IMG/VR virus record: IMGVR_UViG_3300010155_000101
Coordinates: 1 to 23,231 of that record
DNA: 23,231 bases
Direction: 5' to 3' (one strand)
Origin: a virus
The translations under genes and the position numbers were made by a program. Each line of letters begins with the position of its first letter. The first letter of the stretch is position 1. Below the pieces are notes generated by a model. The model saw only the letters and a program-made list of their open reading frames with translations, had not been told where the DNA came from and searched no databases. Below, piece after piece: positions 15,693-21,273 of this stretch.

Positions 15693-16209
15693 AGAATATT
15701 TAAAGAAGATTCAAGCGGATTTCGTAGATAAGCTGAATAACTATATGAATGTCCGTGTCAAGATGGAGCCTATCCAGATAAAAGCCTGGACATGCGCTCT
15801 GGCAAACCATAGATATGAGGATATAAAGGCTATATGGAAGGATTTCATGCTAGAGGTACAGCCTGGGTATTTGCCACCTATTAAGTCGGTCATGGACATG
15901 ATACTGCGTAATGATGTAAGGCAGAGGGAGATATTCTCTAATAAAAAGAGAGTGATTGAGGAAAGACAACTAGAAACCAGGCCAGAGGAGTTCTCCAGGT
16001 TTATAAAAGAATTGCAAATATCATTGACCAAGCTAAAGGCGGGCGAATATAATATGGGAAATCATTATAATCACATGGCCGATACCATGGACGGCCTGGA
16101 CATAAAGGATGGTGCCAGGGAACATCGTTCATTAGCAAAGAAATGGATAGCAGAGAATCCAGAAACTATTGAAAAAGAGGCATATAGTGACGATGTATGC
16201 CCTATATAA
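15673..16209 (+). CDS. Helicase loader-like replication protein (G39P-type)
   Basis: A 178-residue protein overlapping the initiator by 20 bases. The region around residues 30-78 (KAWTCALANHRYEDIKAIWK, then QPGYLPPIKSVMDMI) has the 'W-x-x-x-L-x-x-x-x-Y-x-x-I... PP-x-x-x-x-x-x-x-I' layout of G39P-like helicase loader/inhibitors of phage SPP1 and relatives: a small helical N-terminal domain followed by a flexible charged region. There is no Walker ATPase motif, so it is not a DnaC-type loader. The C-terminal half (~115-178) is helical and charged. The gene after the initiator is the usual place for a loader. The assignment is by pattern and context, and moderately secure. Confidence 0.6.
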   Translation: MTNNPSEEYLKKIQADFVDKLNNYMNVRVKMEPIQIKAWTCALANHRYEDIKAIWKDFMLEVQPGYLPPIKSVMDMILRNDVRQREIFSNKKRVIEERQLETRPEEFSRFIKELQISLTKLKAGEYNMGNHYNHMADTMDGLDIKDGAREHRSLAKKWIAENPETIEKEAYSDDVCPI

Positions 16210-16211
16210 AT

Positions 16212-16283
16212 GGGCAATCTTTCTAACCTCATCAATGGATGAGGCATTGGTTACTCGTAATCTTCGCTTAGTAAAGGTTGCCC
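16212..16283 (+). ncRNA. Predicted three-way-junction RNA/DNA element
   Basis: The 82-base gap between the loader and the next gene folds almost entirely. An 11-bp closing helix pairs 16212-16222 (GGGCAATCTTT) with 16273-16283 (AAAGGTTGCCC; one G-U). Hairpin 1 is CCTCATC-AATG-GATGAGG (16227-16244, 7 perfect bp). Hairpin 2 is GGTTA-CTCG-TAATC (16249-16262, 5 bp, one G-U). The closing helix starts 3 bases after the previous stop and ends 8 bases before the next ATG, which has no Shine-Dalgarno. It could be a cis-regulatory RNA, a small RNA, a processing site or a folded single-strand origin. I recognise no family, and it is not a tRNA. Confidence 0.5.
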
Positions 16284-16291
16284 ACTAAATT

Positions 16292-16597
16292 ATGTTAAAA
16301 GAGATAGAGCAAAATGTTATTGGAATATTAACTGAAATCTCACGCACAAGGGACGATGACAATTTACTGATAGCTGAATATTGGCGCAGGCAGTTAGGTG
16401 GATCTGATATCACCAGACATCTGCCTGCCGATGCTCTACTTGAAGAATTTACCAATAAACGCCTCACACGGCCTGACACCATTACCAGGTGTAGGCGCAA
16501 GATACAGGAATACAATCCACATCTCCGTGGGACACAATATGAAAAGAGGCATAATAAGACAGCATCCTATAAAAAAGAAATAAAGGAGTGGTATTGA
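16292..16597 (+). CDS. Conserved-looking small phage protein of the replication region
   Basis: A 101-residue basic, helical protein. The sequence ISRTRDDDNLLIAEYWRRQL followed by LTRPDTITRCRRKIQEYNPHLRG is a pattern seen in short phage proteins of unknown function near replication and resolvase genes ('S-R-x-R-D-D-D-x-x-L-I-x-x-Y/V-W ... P-x-S/T-I-x-R-x-R-R-x-x-Q'). The basic C-terminal half (KRHNKTASYKKEIKEWY) suggests nucleic-acid binding. There is no ribosome site before the ATG; it lies 8 bases after the closing stem of the three-way-junction element, so translation may depend on that structure. Its stop overlaps a TTG-started microprotein (TTGA). Confidence 0.65.
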   Translation: MLKEIEQNVIGILTEISRTRDDDNLLIAEYWRRQLGGSDITRHLPADALLEEFTNKRLTRPDTITRCRRKIQEYNPHLRGTQYEKRHNKTASYKKEIKEWY

Positions 16598-16713
16598 GAT
16601 CACTACATGAATCAATGGTTGAAAAAGGTATAAGAAATAAGTTAAATTTATTAGTAATGTTATGGATCTTAGATAAGTTGGTCATGTGTTTATTGTTTTG
16701 GGCATTTAGATGA
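16594..16713 (+). CDS. 39-residue putative membrane microprotein (TTG start)
   Basis: A short ORF begins at TTG (TTGA overlap with the previous stop), 5 bases after a strong AAGGAG. It has a polar N terminus (RSLHESMVEKGIRNKLN) and an apolar C-terminal half (LLVMLWILDKLVMCLLFWAF) interrupted by Asp-Lys, consistent with a membrane-associated peptide. Its stop overlaps the next ATG (ATGA). An alternative internal ATG is at codon 8. The well-placed ribosome site and double coupling make it likely to be real. No family recognised. Confidence 0.5.
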   Translation: MRSLHESMVEKGIRNKLNLLVMLWILDKLVMCLLFWAFR

Positions 16714-16802
16714 TATGGGTGGCCTTTATATGCGGGTGCTGGATTGGTGTGTTCGTTGGAATACTTGCAGTATCACTTATGCAGGCCAATAGGAAACGAT
16801 AA
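16710..16802 (+). CDS. 30-residue single-pass membrane microprotein, DUF3789-like
   Basis: A 30-codon ORF coupled by ATGA to the preceding microprotein. The product is one transmembrane helix (MIWVAFICGCWIGVFVGILA and a few more apolar residues) followed by a basic end (NRKR), so the C terminus should face the cytoplasm. The pattern F-x-x-G-x-x-I/V-G-V-F-x-x plus an R/K tail resembles DUF3789-type phage microproteins, whose function is unknown. It is too short for most gene finders. It might act in membrane anchoring, superinfection exclusion or lysis timing; none is shown by the sequence. Confidence 0.6.
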   Translation: MIWVAFICGCWIGVFVGILAVSLMQANRKR

Positions 16803-16834
16803 AAAATCTCCTGTTTCGTGGGGGAAAAAGAATT

Positions 16835-17010
16835 GAGCAGGTTTATATCTATTCTGGCGCAAGCGGATGTTAAATACATATTGAACGCCCAGACATAGGG
16901 ATCCGCAAAATCTCAATATAACCTGCTCTCAAATTGGGTGATATAAGAGGCCCAATGAAGTCGGACTGATCTGATAGGGGGGGTGCCTTAATATTCTCGG
17001 CATTCCCCCT
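16835..17010 (+). ncRNA. Predicted structured RNA with pseudoknot (non-coding gap 16803-17055)
   Basis: The 253-base gap has no convincing gene but strong pairing. A 13-bp helix with one bulged T pairs 16835-16848 (GAGCAGGTTTATAT) with 16916-16928 (ATATAACCTGCTC). Inside, 16853-16859 (TCTGGCG) pairs with 16886-16893 (CGCCCAGA, one bulge) and 16863-16868 (GCGGAT) pairs with 16901-16906 (ATCCGC); these two interleave as an H-type pseudoknot. Next come ATTGGG/CCCAAT (16933-16938 with 16951-16956) and a 12-bp hairpin (16976-16987 with 16999-17010, two G-U pairs, 11-base loop). The last hairpin has no U-tract, so it is not a classic terminator. This may be a free RNA or the 5' leader of the gene at 17056. 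No known family recognised. Confidence 0.5.
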
Positions 17011-17055
17011 TGAAACCGATTAAATATCCAACTTAATACAAAGGAGAGATTATAA

Positions 17056-17250
17056 ATGTCATACGAACATAAACCAGGTACAGGAACAGTATTCCCAAAT
17101 GATTATAAGGAAAAAGGAGATAAGAAACCAGACTTTACAGGAAAGATGAATGTTAATGGCGAGATCCTTGAAGTGGGTATATGGAATAGTACAACGACTG
17201 ATGGAAAAGATTATTTGTTTATAAAAGCATCTGAGCCTTTTAATAAATAA
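17056..17250 (+). CDS. Small DUF736-like phage protein
   Basis: A 64-residue protein with AAAGGAG 9 bases before its ATG. The layout 'YEHKPGTGTVFPNDYKEKGD-K-x-P-D-F-x-G-x-x-x-V-N-G-E-x-x-x-V-x-x-W' followed by a final beta strand (YLFIKASEP) resembles short phage and plasmid proteins related to DUF736, predicted to be all-beta and sometimes considered possible single-strand-DNA-binding or replication accessory proteins. It follows the structured RNA region and overlaps the next gene by one base (TAATG). The family match is by pattern only. Confidence 0.65.
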   Translation: MSYEHKPGTGTVFPNDYKEKGDKKPDFTGKMNVNGEILEVGIWNSTTTDGKDYLFIKASEPFNK

Positions 17251-17750
17251 TGGCAAGAGATGTATTAGGCTATGCAAAAGACAAAGTGGTAGAGCATAAA
17301 AATGTTAGCGGTGGATTTGAAGGCAGTGAAGAGTCTACATTTATGCGAGTCTTTACCCATGATTCAGTGGATGCATGCATTACTATTGTTGAAGATTCAT
17401 ATAATGGATCCCCCAGGATTCAGGAATTTACAGGGGCATCCATGACTACCCAGGAGAAGGAAGATACAGGGGTTGATCAAATAGCACCAGGTTTATTGGT
17501 AGCAAGGTTTAGGGTTGGATCTACTGTTGTGCATGAGGGGGGTGATTTGGGTAATACTGTATTTATTGATGGGAAGGTATATTGGTTTCCCTGCGAAAGT
17601 CCAAATGGATTGGATTTCTATAATTTTCAGAACTTGTTGGAAAGAAAAATGGCAGTAGATTATATAGAATATGCCTCAAATTCAACAGCGGGTGAGATAG
17701 AATCAGCAAATGACGATTTGCAGGCTTGGATGGATAACATAGTAACATAA
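17250..17750 (+). CDS. Hypothetical protein between DUF736-like gene and RusA
   Basis: A 166-residue acidic protein joined to its neighbours by TAATG overlaps on both sides, so the three genes form one translational unit. It looks mostly beta-stranded to about residue 125 (FMRVFTHDSVDACITIVED; LLVARFRVGSTVVHEGGDLG; TVFIDGKVYWFPC) with a helical, acidic C-terminal end (AGEIESANDDLQAWMDNIV). I see no catalytic motif. Being between a possible ssDNA-binding protein and a Holliday junction resolvase suggests a role in DNA metabolism, but I do not recognise it. Confidence 0.6.
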   Translation: MARDVLGYAKDKVVEHKNVSGGFEGSEESTFMRVFTHDSVDACITIVEDSYNGSPRIQEFTGASMTTQEKEDTGVDQIAPGLLVARFRVGSTVVHEGGDLGNTVFIDGKVYWFPCESPNGLDFYNFQNLLERKMAVDYIEYASNSTAGEIESANDDLQAWMDNIVT

Positions 17751-18175
17751 TGATAATTGAGTTTTATGTGCCTGGGATCCCCAAGGCTTTGCAGAGGCAT
17801 CGCCATACCAGGACAGGCCTGACCTACGACCCTTCCAGAAACGATAAGCAGGATTTTATATTACAATGCCGTAGGTATAAGCCGCGCATACCACTTTATG
17901 GACCATTAGAATTAACCCTTAAATTTATTCTTCCTAGACCAAAGCACCATTTCCGCACAGGTAAGTTCTCTGATCAGCTTAAACCAAAGAGTCCCACCAG
18001 AGTAACAGGCCGTCCCGATTTGAGTAATCTTATCAAATTTGTTGAAGACTCATTTAATGGGGAGTTCTATAGGGATGATGCGGAGATATGCGTTCTATCG
18101 GCCTCTAAGGTCTATTGTGAGCCAAGCAAGTATCCCCGCACTGAGGTAATATTAACTACTCTGAATAAAGATTAG
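17750..18175 (+). CDS. rusA: RusA-family Holliday junction resolvase
   Basis: A 141-residue endonuclease that cuts four-way DNA junctions symmetrically. Family landmarks: the N-terminal strand EFYVPGIPKALQRHRHT (P-G-x-P-K then R-x-R), the basic strand LKFILPRPKHH, and the active-site block GRPDLSNLIKFVEDSFNG followed by YRDDAEI. Acidic residues visible are D90, E99, D100, D109 and D110. The second Asp of the E. coli D-x-D pair is Ser92 here (D-L-S-N), a change I also associate with other phage RusA proteins. Expected roles are debranching replication and recombination intermediates before packaging, in line with the Bet/YqaJ pair upstream. Its last 24 bases overlap the end of the opposing leftward gene. 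Confidence 0.88.
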   Translation: MIIEFYVPGIPKALQRHRHTRTGLTYDPSRNDKQDFILQCRRYKPRIPLYGPLELTLKFILPRPKHHFRTGKFSDQLKPKSPTRVTGRPDLSNLIKFVEDSFNGEFYRDDAEICVLSASKVYCEPSKYPRTEVILTTLNKD

Positions 18176-18565
18176 TTTTAGTTCATCCCAGGTGTATTTC
18201 ATATTGTTTAAGAGTTCCCTGGCAATGAATAGATCGAATGAGTGGGTCTTCCTCATCTTTGTAAGGAGATTCTTGATGCTTAAATCTTTGTACATTCCAC
18301 TTGATTCATCATAGTAGTCAGCAATTGAGGCCTCCCAATTACGTCTGGATGCAAGTTGTTTAGGTTCGATCTTCTTCCCTTGGTCCACATGGTATAGGAA
18401 ATCAATTTCTACTAGGCTGAAGATTCCCTGCATGTTCCTTACTGCATCATCGCGGAGTGATGGGATCCCCTCAAGTATTGATCTGGTCCCTGTGAATAGA
18501 TTTTTGAAGTTGGCTGCATAGTAGCTGATCGTGTCAATTGTTATGCTTGTTGATATTGTCTTCAT
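18152..18565 (-). CDS. Hypothetical helical protein, convergent with rusA
   Basis: A 137-residue protein read leftward, with AAAGGGGA just before the ATG. It looks largely helical (ISYYAANFKNLFTGTRSILE; MQGIFSLVEIDFLYHVDQGK; IKNLLTKMRKTHSFDLFIAR) with moderate charge and no Cys clusters, nucleotide-binding loop or membrane helix. It has its own promoter (18679-18707) and a terminator-like leader (18600-18660), separate from the methyltransferase operon upstream. It is therefore an individually regulated gene, perhaps early. The 3' end overlaps rusA by 24 bases in convergent orientation, so the two transcripts are complementary there. No family recognised. Confidence 0.65.
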   Translation of the reverse strand: MKTISTSITIDTISYYAANFKNLFTGTRSILEGIPSLRDDAVRNMQGIFSLVEIDFLYHVDQGKKIEPKQLASRRNWEASIADYYDESSGMYKDLSIKNLLTKMRKTHSFDLFIARELLNNMKYTWDELKLIFIQSS

Positions 18566-18599
18566 ATTCCCCTTTTGCTGTTATTTCATGATTTTGTCT

Positions 18600-18660
18600 A
18601 AAAACGGCTTTCATATTTAGGTCTTAAAGCCACGATCTCAATGACATGCATACCTAAATA
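18600..18660 (-). promoter_or_regulatory. Leader with terminator-like hairpin and competing pairing (attenuator candidate)
   Basis: In leftward RNA, 18631-18626 (GGCTTT) pairs with 18611-18606 (AAAGCC), followed by G and five U (18604-18600), which looks like an intrinsic terminator with a 14-base loop. A longer perfect 9-bp pairing, TATTTAGGT (18660-18652) with ACCTAAATA (18622-18614), uses that loop. Order 1-2-1'-2' allows an H-type pseudoknot or a switch between the two. It lies between the promoter at 18679-18707 and the gene at 18565. Confidence 0.45.
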
Positions 18661-18678
18661 CCCCCTATTATGGTATAT

Positions 18679-18707
18679 ATATTACGAATTAATAAGTGAT
18701 TTAACAA
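18679..18707 (-). promoter_or_regulatory. Sigma70-type promoter, leftward
   Basis: Read leftward: TTGTTA (-35, 18707-18702), a 17-base spacer, TAATAT (-10, 18684-18679). It is well spaced and both boxes are close to consensus. It is preceded by a terminator at 18777-18753 and followed by the leader and the 137-codon gene. Confidence 0.55.
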
Positions 18708-18752
18708 AGCAAGACGAGGGAATCCGTAAGTTAAATAATAAGTGGGATCGTA

Positions 18753-18777
18753 TAAAAGTGTAGTGGGGGTCTACACT
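18753..18777 (-). terminator. Intrinsic terminator of the leftward operon
   Basis: A perfect 7-bp stem, AGTGTAG-ACCCCCA-CTACACT in leftward reading (18777-18757), followed by TTTA. It lies 90 bases after the methyltransferase stop, where the leftward operon should end and before the promoter for the next leftward gene. The U-tract is short, so termination may be partial. Confidence 0.5.
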
Positions 18778-18866
18778 AGCTTGGAAAGTATCCAACAGAT
18801 GAAGATGAGGATCGAACATATTGAGATCATTTGGATGAAATCATTCATTAAATCTTTAAACAATGC

Positions 18867-19733
18867 TTATTCTCCTTTTATTAGCCGTCTTGCTATTTTT
18901 TCTACAACTGGCACACTGACAGCATTTCCCAGGCATTTATATCTCTGAGCATCACTATAGCCATCGGTGTGTCCTACTGGGAATCCTTGGACTTTTTCCA
19001 CTTCAGTGGGTGTTAGCCTTCTAATTTTGTTATCTATCATATAAAGGCCTGTTTTGGCCCCCATACCGCCGCCATATTTAATAGTTCGTGATACACCGCG
19101 GGGATCATAGACTCTAGTGGCCTCTGAGTCATCGCCAATGGTCCCGATTTGTTTTAGAATAATATTAGTTTTTGGGACATCTCCGCTGATAGGAAATACT
19201 TGCGGGATGGGTTTTCCTCTAATATGTCCAACAAAATAGATCCGTTCTCTATGTTGGGGTAGGCCACATACGAGCCTTGTATTAAGTAATTGCCATTGAC
19301 CATCATACCCAATGTCGGCAATTGATCTGAGTACGATGTCGAAGTCTTGTCCTTCGTTACTGGAAAACAACCCTTTGACATTTTCAAAGATAAAATTTTT
19401 GGGTCTTTTAGCCTCAATGATACGCAATGCCTCAAAGAACAAGCTACTTCTGTTAGCGCGGAGTCCTCCTCTTCTGCCACTAATTGATATATCTTGGCAA
19501 GGTGATCCGAAAGTAATGATGTCGATCTCTGGGAGGTTGTCTGGCTGAATAGATTTAATGTTTCCAAGTCCTTCTGCATATGGGAATCTCCGTTTATATA
19601 TATTTGATGCGTAGGGGTCTATTTCGCTATAGGCATGGTAGGAGAATTTAACCCCAGCACCAATGAAACCAAGGCTAAATCCCCCTATGCCACTAAATAA
19701 ATCGAGGAACTTAATCCTCACATCCTTCGTCAT
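18867..19733 (-). CDS. DNA (cytosine-5) methyltransferase, orphan
   Basis: A 288-residue C5-cytosine methyltransferase that transfers methyl from SAM to cytosine in a specific duplex site. Motif I is DLFSGIGGFSLG (11-22), motif IV GSPCQDIS with catalytic Cys79, motif VI FENVKG (116-121), motif VIII QHRERIYFVG (160-169), and motifs IX-X RLTPTEVEKVQGFP and YKCLGNAVSVP (266-276). The region between VIII and IX (~170-238), which should read the target, is only about 70 residues, so the enzyme is compact and its site cannot be predicted. No endonuclease partner lies in the window; it is last in an operon of small phage proteins, typical of an anti-restriction methylase. It overlaps the upstream gene by 23 bases, with AGAGG directly before the ATG. 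Confidence 0.93.
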   Translation of the reverse strand: MTKDVRIKFLDLFSGIGGFSLGFIGAGVKFSYHAYSEIDPYASNIYKRRFPYAEGLGNIKSIQPDNLPEIDIITFGSPCQDISISGRRGGLRANRSSLFFEALRIIEAKRPKNFIFENVKGLFSSNEGQDFDIVLRSIADIGYDGQWQLLNTRLVCGLPQHRERIYFVGHIRGKPIPQVFPISGDVPKTNIILKQIGTIGDDSEATRVYDPRGVSRTIKYGGGMGAKTGLYMIDNKIRRLTPTEVEKVQGFPVGHTDGYSDAQRYKCLGNAVSVPVVEKIARRLIKGE

Positions 19734-20124
19734 CCTCTAAATCTTCGCCCCTTAAATCGACACCCCATTCAAGCAGGAATCCCTCTATTTGCGGACATGG
19801 ATAATTATTTCTATCTCCACCATGAGCAAGGGCATGGGTATATATTTCCGTAAACAGTTTAATGGCCTCATTATCAATGCAATTATTATTATCACAAAGA
19901 GGGCATCCTATCTTCTCTACTTCTTCAACAGATACACACTCGGCCTGTGCAGGAGTTTCCTCTTTTACGCTTGTAGCAGTGGCTATAACCACTTTATCCA
20001 TTATTTCCATATCAGTGTACTGGTTCTTACAATCAAGGCATATAGGGATAAGTCCTGATTCATACTTGATATAATCCATGCTTTTTTCATGATGCCGAGT
20101 ATTACATAATGAGCAATCTATCAT
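19711..20124 (-). CDS. Small Cys-rich zinc-ribbon protein
   Basis: A 137-residue acidic protein with a near-perfect AAGGAGGT ribosome site 6 bases before the ATG. The N terminus is a zinc ribbon: C4-x2-C7 and C29-x2-C32. A second Cys group (C74-x2-C77-x4-C82) follows at the start of the C-terminal half, which is otherwise helical and acidic (LEDDEGCED end). Likely a zinc-binding adaptor or regulator of host or phage nucleic-acid processes; no family is assigned. Its ATG overlaps the preceding stop (ATGA) and its stop lies within the methyltransferase gene. Confidence 0.7.
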   Translation of the reverse strand: MIDCSLCNTRHHEKSMDYIKYESGLIPICLDCKNQYTDMEIMDKVVIATATSVKEETPAQAECVSVEEVEKIGCPLCDNNNCIDNEAIKLFTEIYTHALAHGGDRNNYPCPQIEGFLLEWGVDLRGEDLEDDEGCED

Positions 20125-20534
20125 TTGTTGACCTCCTTATCTTGTATGCAGTAGCCACAAACGGCCTTACCCAGATCATCAGGAAAGTATATTTCATCAG
20201 AAGGGTCTATCTTGTTTTTACACCTATTACAATCGTAATTCATTCTGGGAAATTTACTTTCATCCAACCCCACTAGCTCTTCATGGTGTCCATGGGCCTC
20301 TGCCTCTGTAACATCCGACCGCCCACCTTGATATCCTGTTTCTTCACAATCATATACATCCCAATCAAAATGGTAATGCTTAAAATTCTTCACGATTTTA
20401 CCATTGATCTTTAATACAGGATTTTCTCCGAGTCCATCACAAACACTCGTTATTATTTCAATAGACTTGGGTTTACTTAATTCCTCAATCTGTTCTTCCA
20501 AGTCCCATATTCGTTGTTTTAGTTGGTCCGCCAT
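20121..20534 (-). CDS. Phage protein with coiled coil and C-terminal zinc knuckle
   Basis: A 137-residue protein with AAGGAGG upstream. It has a short N-terminal coiled coil (LKQRIWDLEEQIEELSK), a beta-rich middle (VLKINGKIVKNFKHYHFDWD), a His/Glu stretch (EAEAHGHHEELVG) and a C-terminal zinc site, C102-x2-C105 with C126-x2-C129 (CNRCKNKIDPSDEIYFP...CGYC), of the treble-clef/LIM-like kind. Both ends overlap neighbours, showing tight coupling. Function unknown; a protein-interaction or DNA-binding adaptor is plausible. Confidence 0.7.
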   Translation of the reverse strand: MADQLKQRIWDLEEQIEELSKPKSIEIITSVCDGLGENPVLKINGKIVKNFKHYHFDWDVYDCEETGYQGGRSDVTEAEAHGHHEELVGLDESKFPRMNYDCNRCKNKIDPSDEIYFPDDLGKAVCGYCIQDKEVNK

Positions 20535-20731
20535 TATTTATCCTCCTTTTCTATTTCTACAATGTCCTCTGAAGGTATATACCAATCACCAGAACCATCA
20601 TCAGCCGAGAAACAACCGCCATCAGTATCTACGGCTATGGCATAGGCTTGATATACATTATCAGCCTCAACCTCCAGATAACAATATGTAGTCATTATCG
20701 CCATTACTCTAAACTTCTTTTTCTTGCTCAT
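20534..20731 (-). CDS. Small phage hypothetical protein
   Basis: A 65-residue protein with AAGGAGG 7 bases before the ATG. Basic start (SKKKKFRVMAIM), then a beta-alpha pattern, YCYLEVEADNVYQAYAIA, followed by GGCFSADDGSGDWYIPSED. The 'x-Y-C-x-L-E-V-E-A-x-x-x-x-x-A-Y-x-I-A' arrangement is common in small phage ORFs predicted to be an alpha/beta fold of unknown role. One-base overlap with the gene downstream. Confidence 0.65.
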   Translation of the reverse strand: MSKKKKFRVMAIMTTYCYLEVEADNVYQAYAIAVDTDGGCFSADDGSGDWYIPSEDIVEIEKEDK

Positions 20732-20734
20732 TTA

Positions 20735-21046
20735 TTATCCTCCTTCTGGATTAGGGTTATGTGATGTGCTACTACCATCACCCATGTCATTCTCATATTC
20801 CTGTATATATTCTTCGTGTTCAGCGGGTGTCAGGCATTCCTCATGTAGTTTCATACCATTCCATGTAACATCACAGTCCAGACCGATCATTTTATCACAC
20901 CTATCACATTCCATTTCCATACATTCTGGACAAGCATATCCATCATGTTCATCATCACAGGCGGGTATCCTGTTAACAAATCTACCAGAACCGAATGATG
21001 TATCTTTAAAGCAATAGATACATAAGTTGCCAATATCTTTAGTCAT
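20735..21046 (-). CDS. LIM-like zinc-finger phage protein
   Basis: A 103-residue acidic, Cys-rich protein. I use the ATG at 21046, which overlaps the preceding stop as ATGA, in line with the operon; an in-frame ATG at 21067 would add 7 residues. Zinc ligands come in pairs: C9-x2-C12, C39-x2-C42, and C47-x2-C50-x17-H68-x2-C71. The last has exactly the spacing of the first half of a LIM domain (ECDRCDKMI...WNGMKLHEEC). The C-terminal ~25 residues are acidic and disordered. Likely an adaptor that binds protein or nucleic acid; the partner is unknown. Confidence 0.7.
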   Translation of the reverse strand: MTKDIGNLCIYCFKDTSFGSGRFVNRIPACDDEHDGYACPECMEMECDRCDKMIGLDCDVTWNGMKLHEECLTPAEHEEYIQEYENDMGDGSSTSHNPNPEGG

Positions 21047-21273
21047 TTCACTACCCCATCTTCCCACTCAATATCTGAATCTTCCCCAAACCAACAATAT
21101 TCCAGACAACTGCCAAGTGTAGCAACTCCATCGATACAATCAAAGTTACAGCAATATGTAGTGTAGCCATGAGTTTCATATCGGAAGTCATCTCCAATAT
21201 TTATTCTTTTATCACAGCTATAACATACACAATAACATTCAGATTCTTTAATATATGGTTTATCCTTTTCCAT
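21043..21273 (-). CDS. Small Cys-rich protein
   Basis: A 76-residue acidic protein with nine cysteines (C13, C15, C17, C20, C41, C42, C46, C56, C60) arranged so that C17-x2-C20 and C42-x3-C46 can form one zinc site (CYSCDKRINIGDDFRYETHG...CNFDC). The rest of the C-terminal half is acidic (EDSDIEWEDG). GGAGG lies upstream. Another member of the zinc-knuckle group in this operon; role unknown. Confidence 0.65.
   Translation of the reverse strand: MEKDKPYIKESECYCVCYSCDKRINIGDDFRYETHGYTTYCCNFDCIDGVATLGSCLEYCWFGEDSDIEWEDGVVK

Noticed and set aside
16212-16283. Hammerhead ribozyme on either strand
   Set aside because: The CTGATGA and GAAA core is not found in the right order; the GATGAG motif is fully paired in hairpin 1.
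16212-16284. tRNA gene
   Set aside because: The length and a 7-bp acceptor-like end are suggestive, but there is no T-arm or TTCRA-type loop and the 11-bp closing helix continues past an acceptor stem.
16833-16898. TTG-started 21-codon ORF in the structured region
   Set aside because: Its ribosome site is weak, and the same bases are better explained by long-range base pairing.
16835-16906. HDV-like ribozyme
   Set aside because: The order of the two interleaved helices is similar, but there is no P3 helix in the loop and no room for P4, so the fold does not fit.
16976-17010. Intrinsic terminator
   Set aside because: The 12-bp hairpin is strong but is followed by TGAAACC rather than a run of T.
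17010-17038. Promoter TTGAAA-17-TTAATA before the DUF736-like gene
   Set aside because: The -10 matches consensus poorly, and the start would fall on the ribosome binding site.
18742-18948. Rightward 68-codon ORF
   Set aside because: It overlaps the terminator hairpin and the end of the methyltransferase in the opposite direction, has no ribosome site and no recognisable features.
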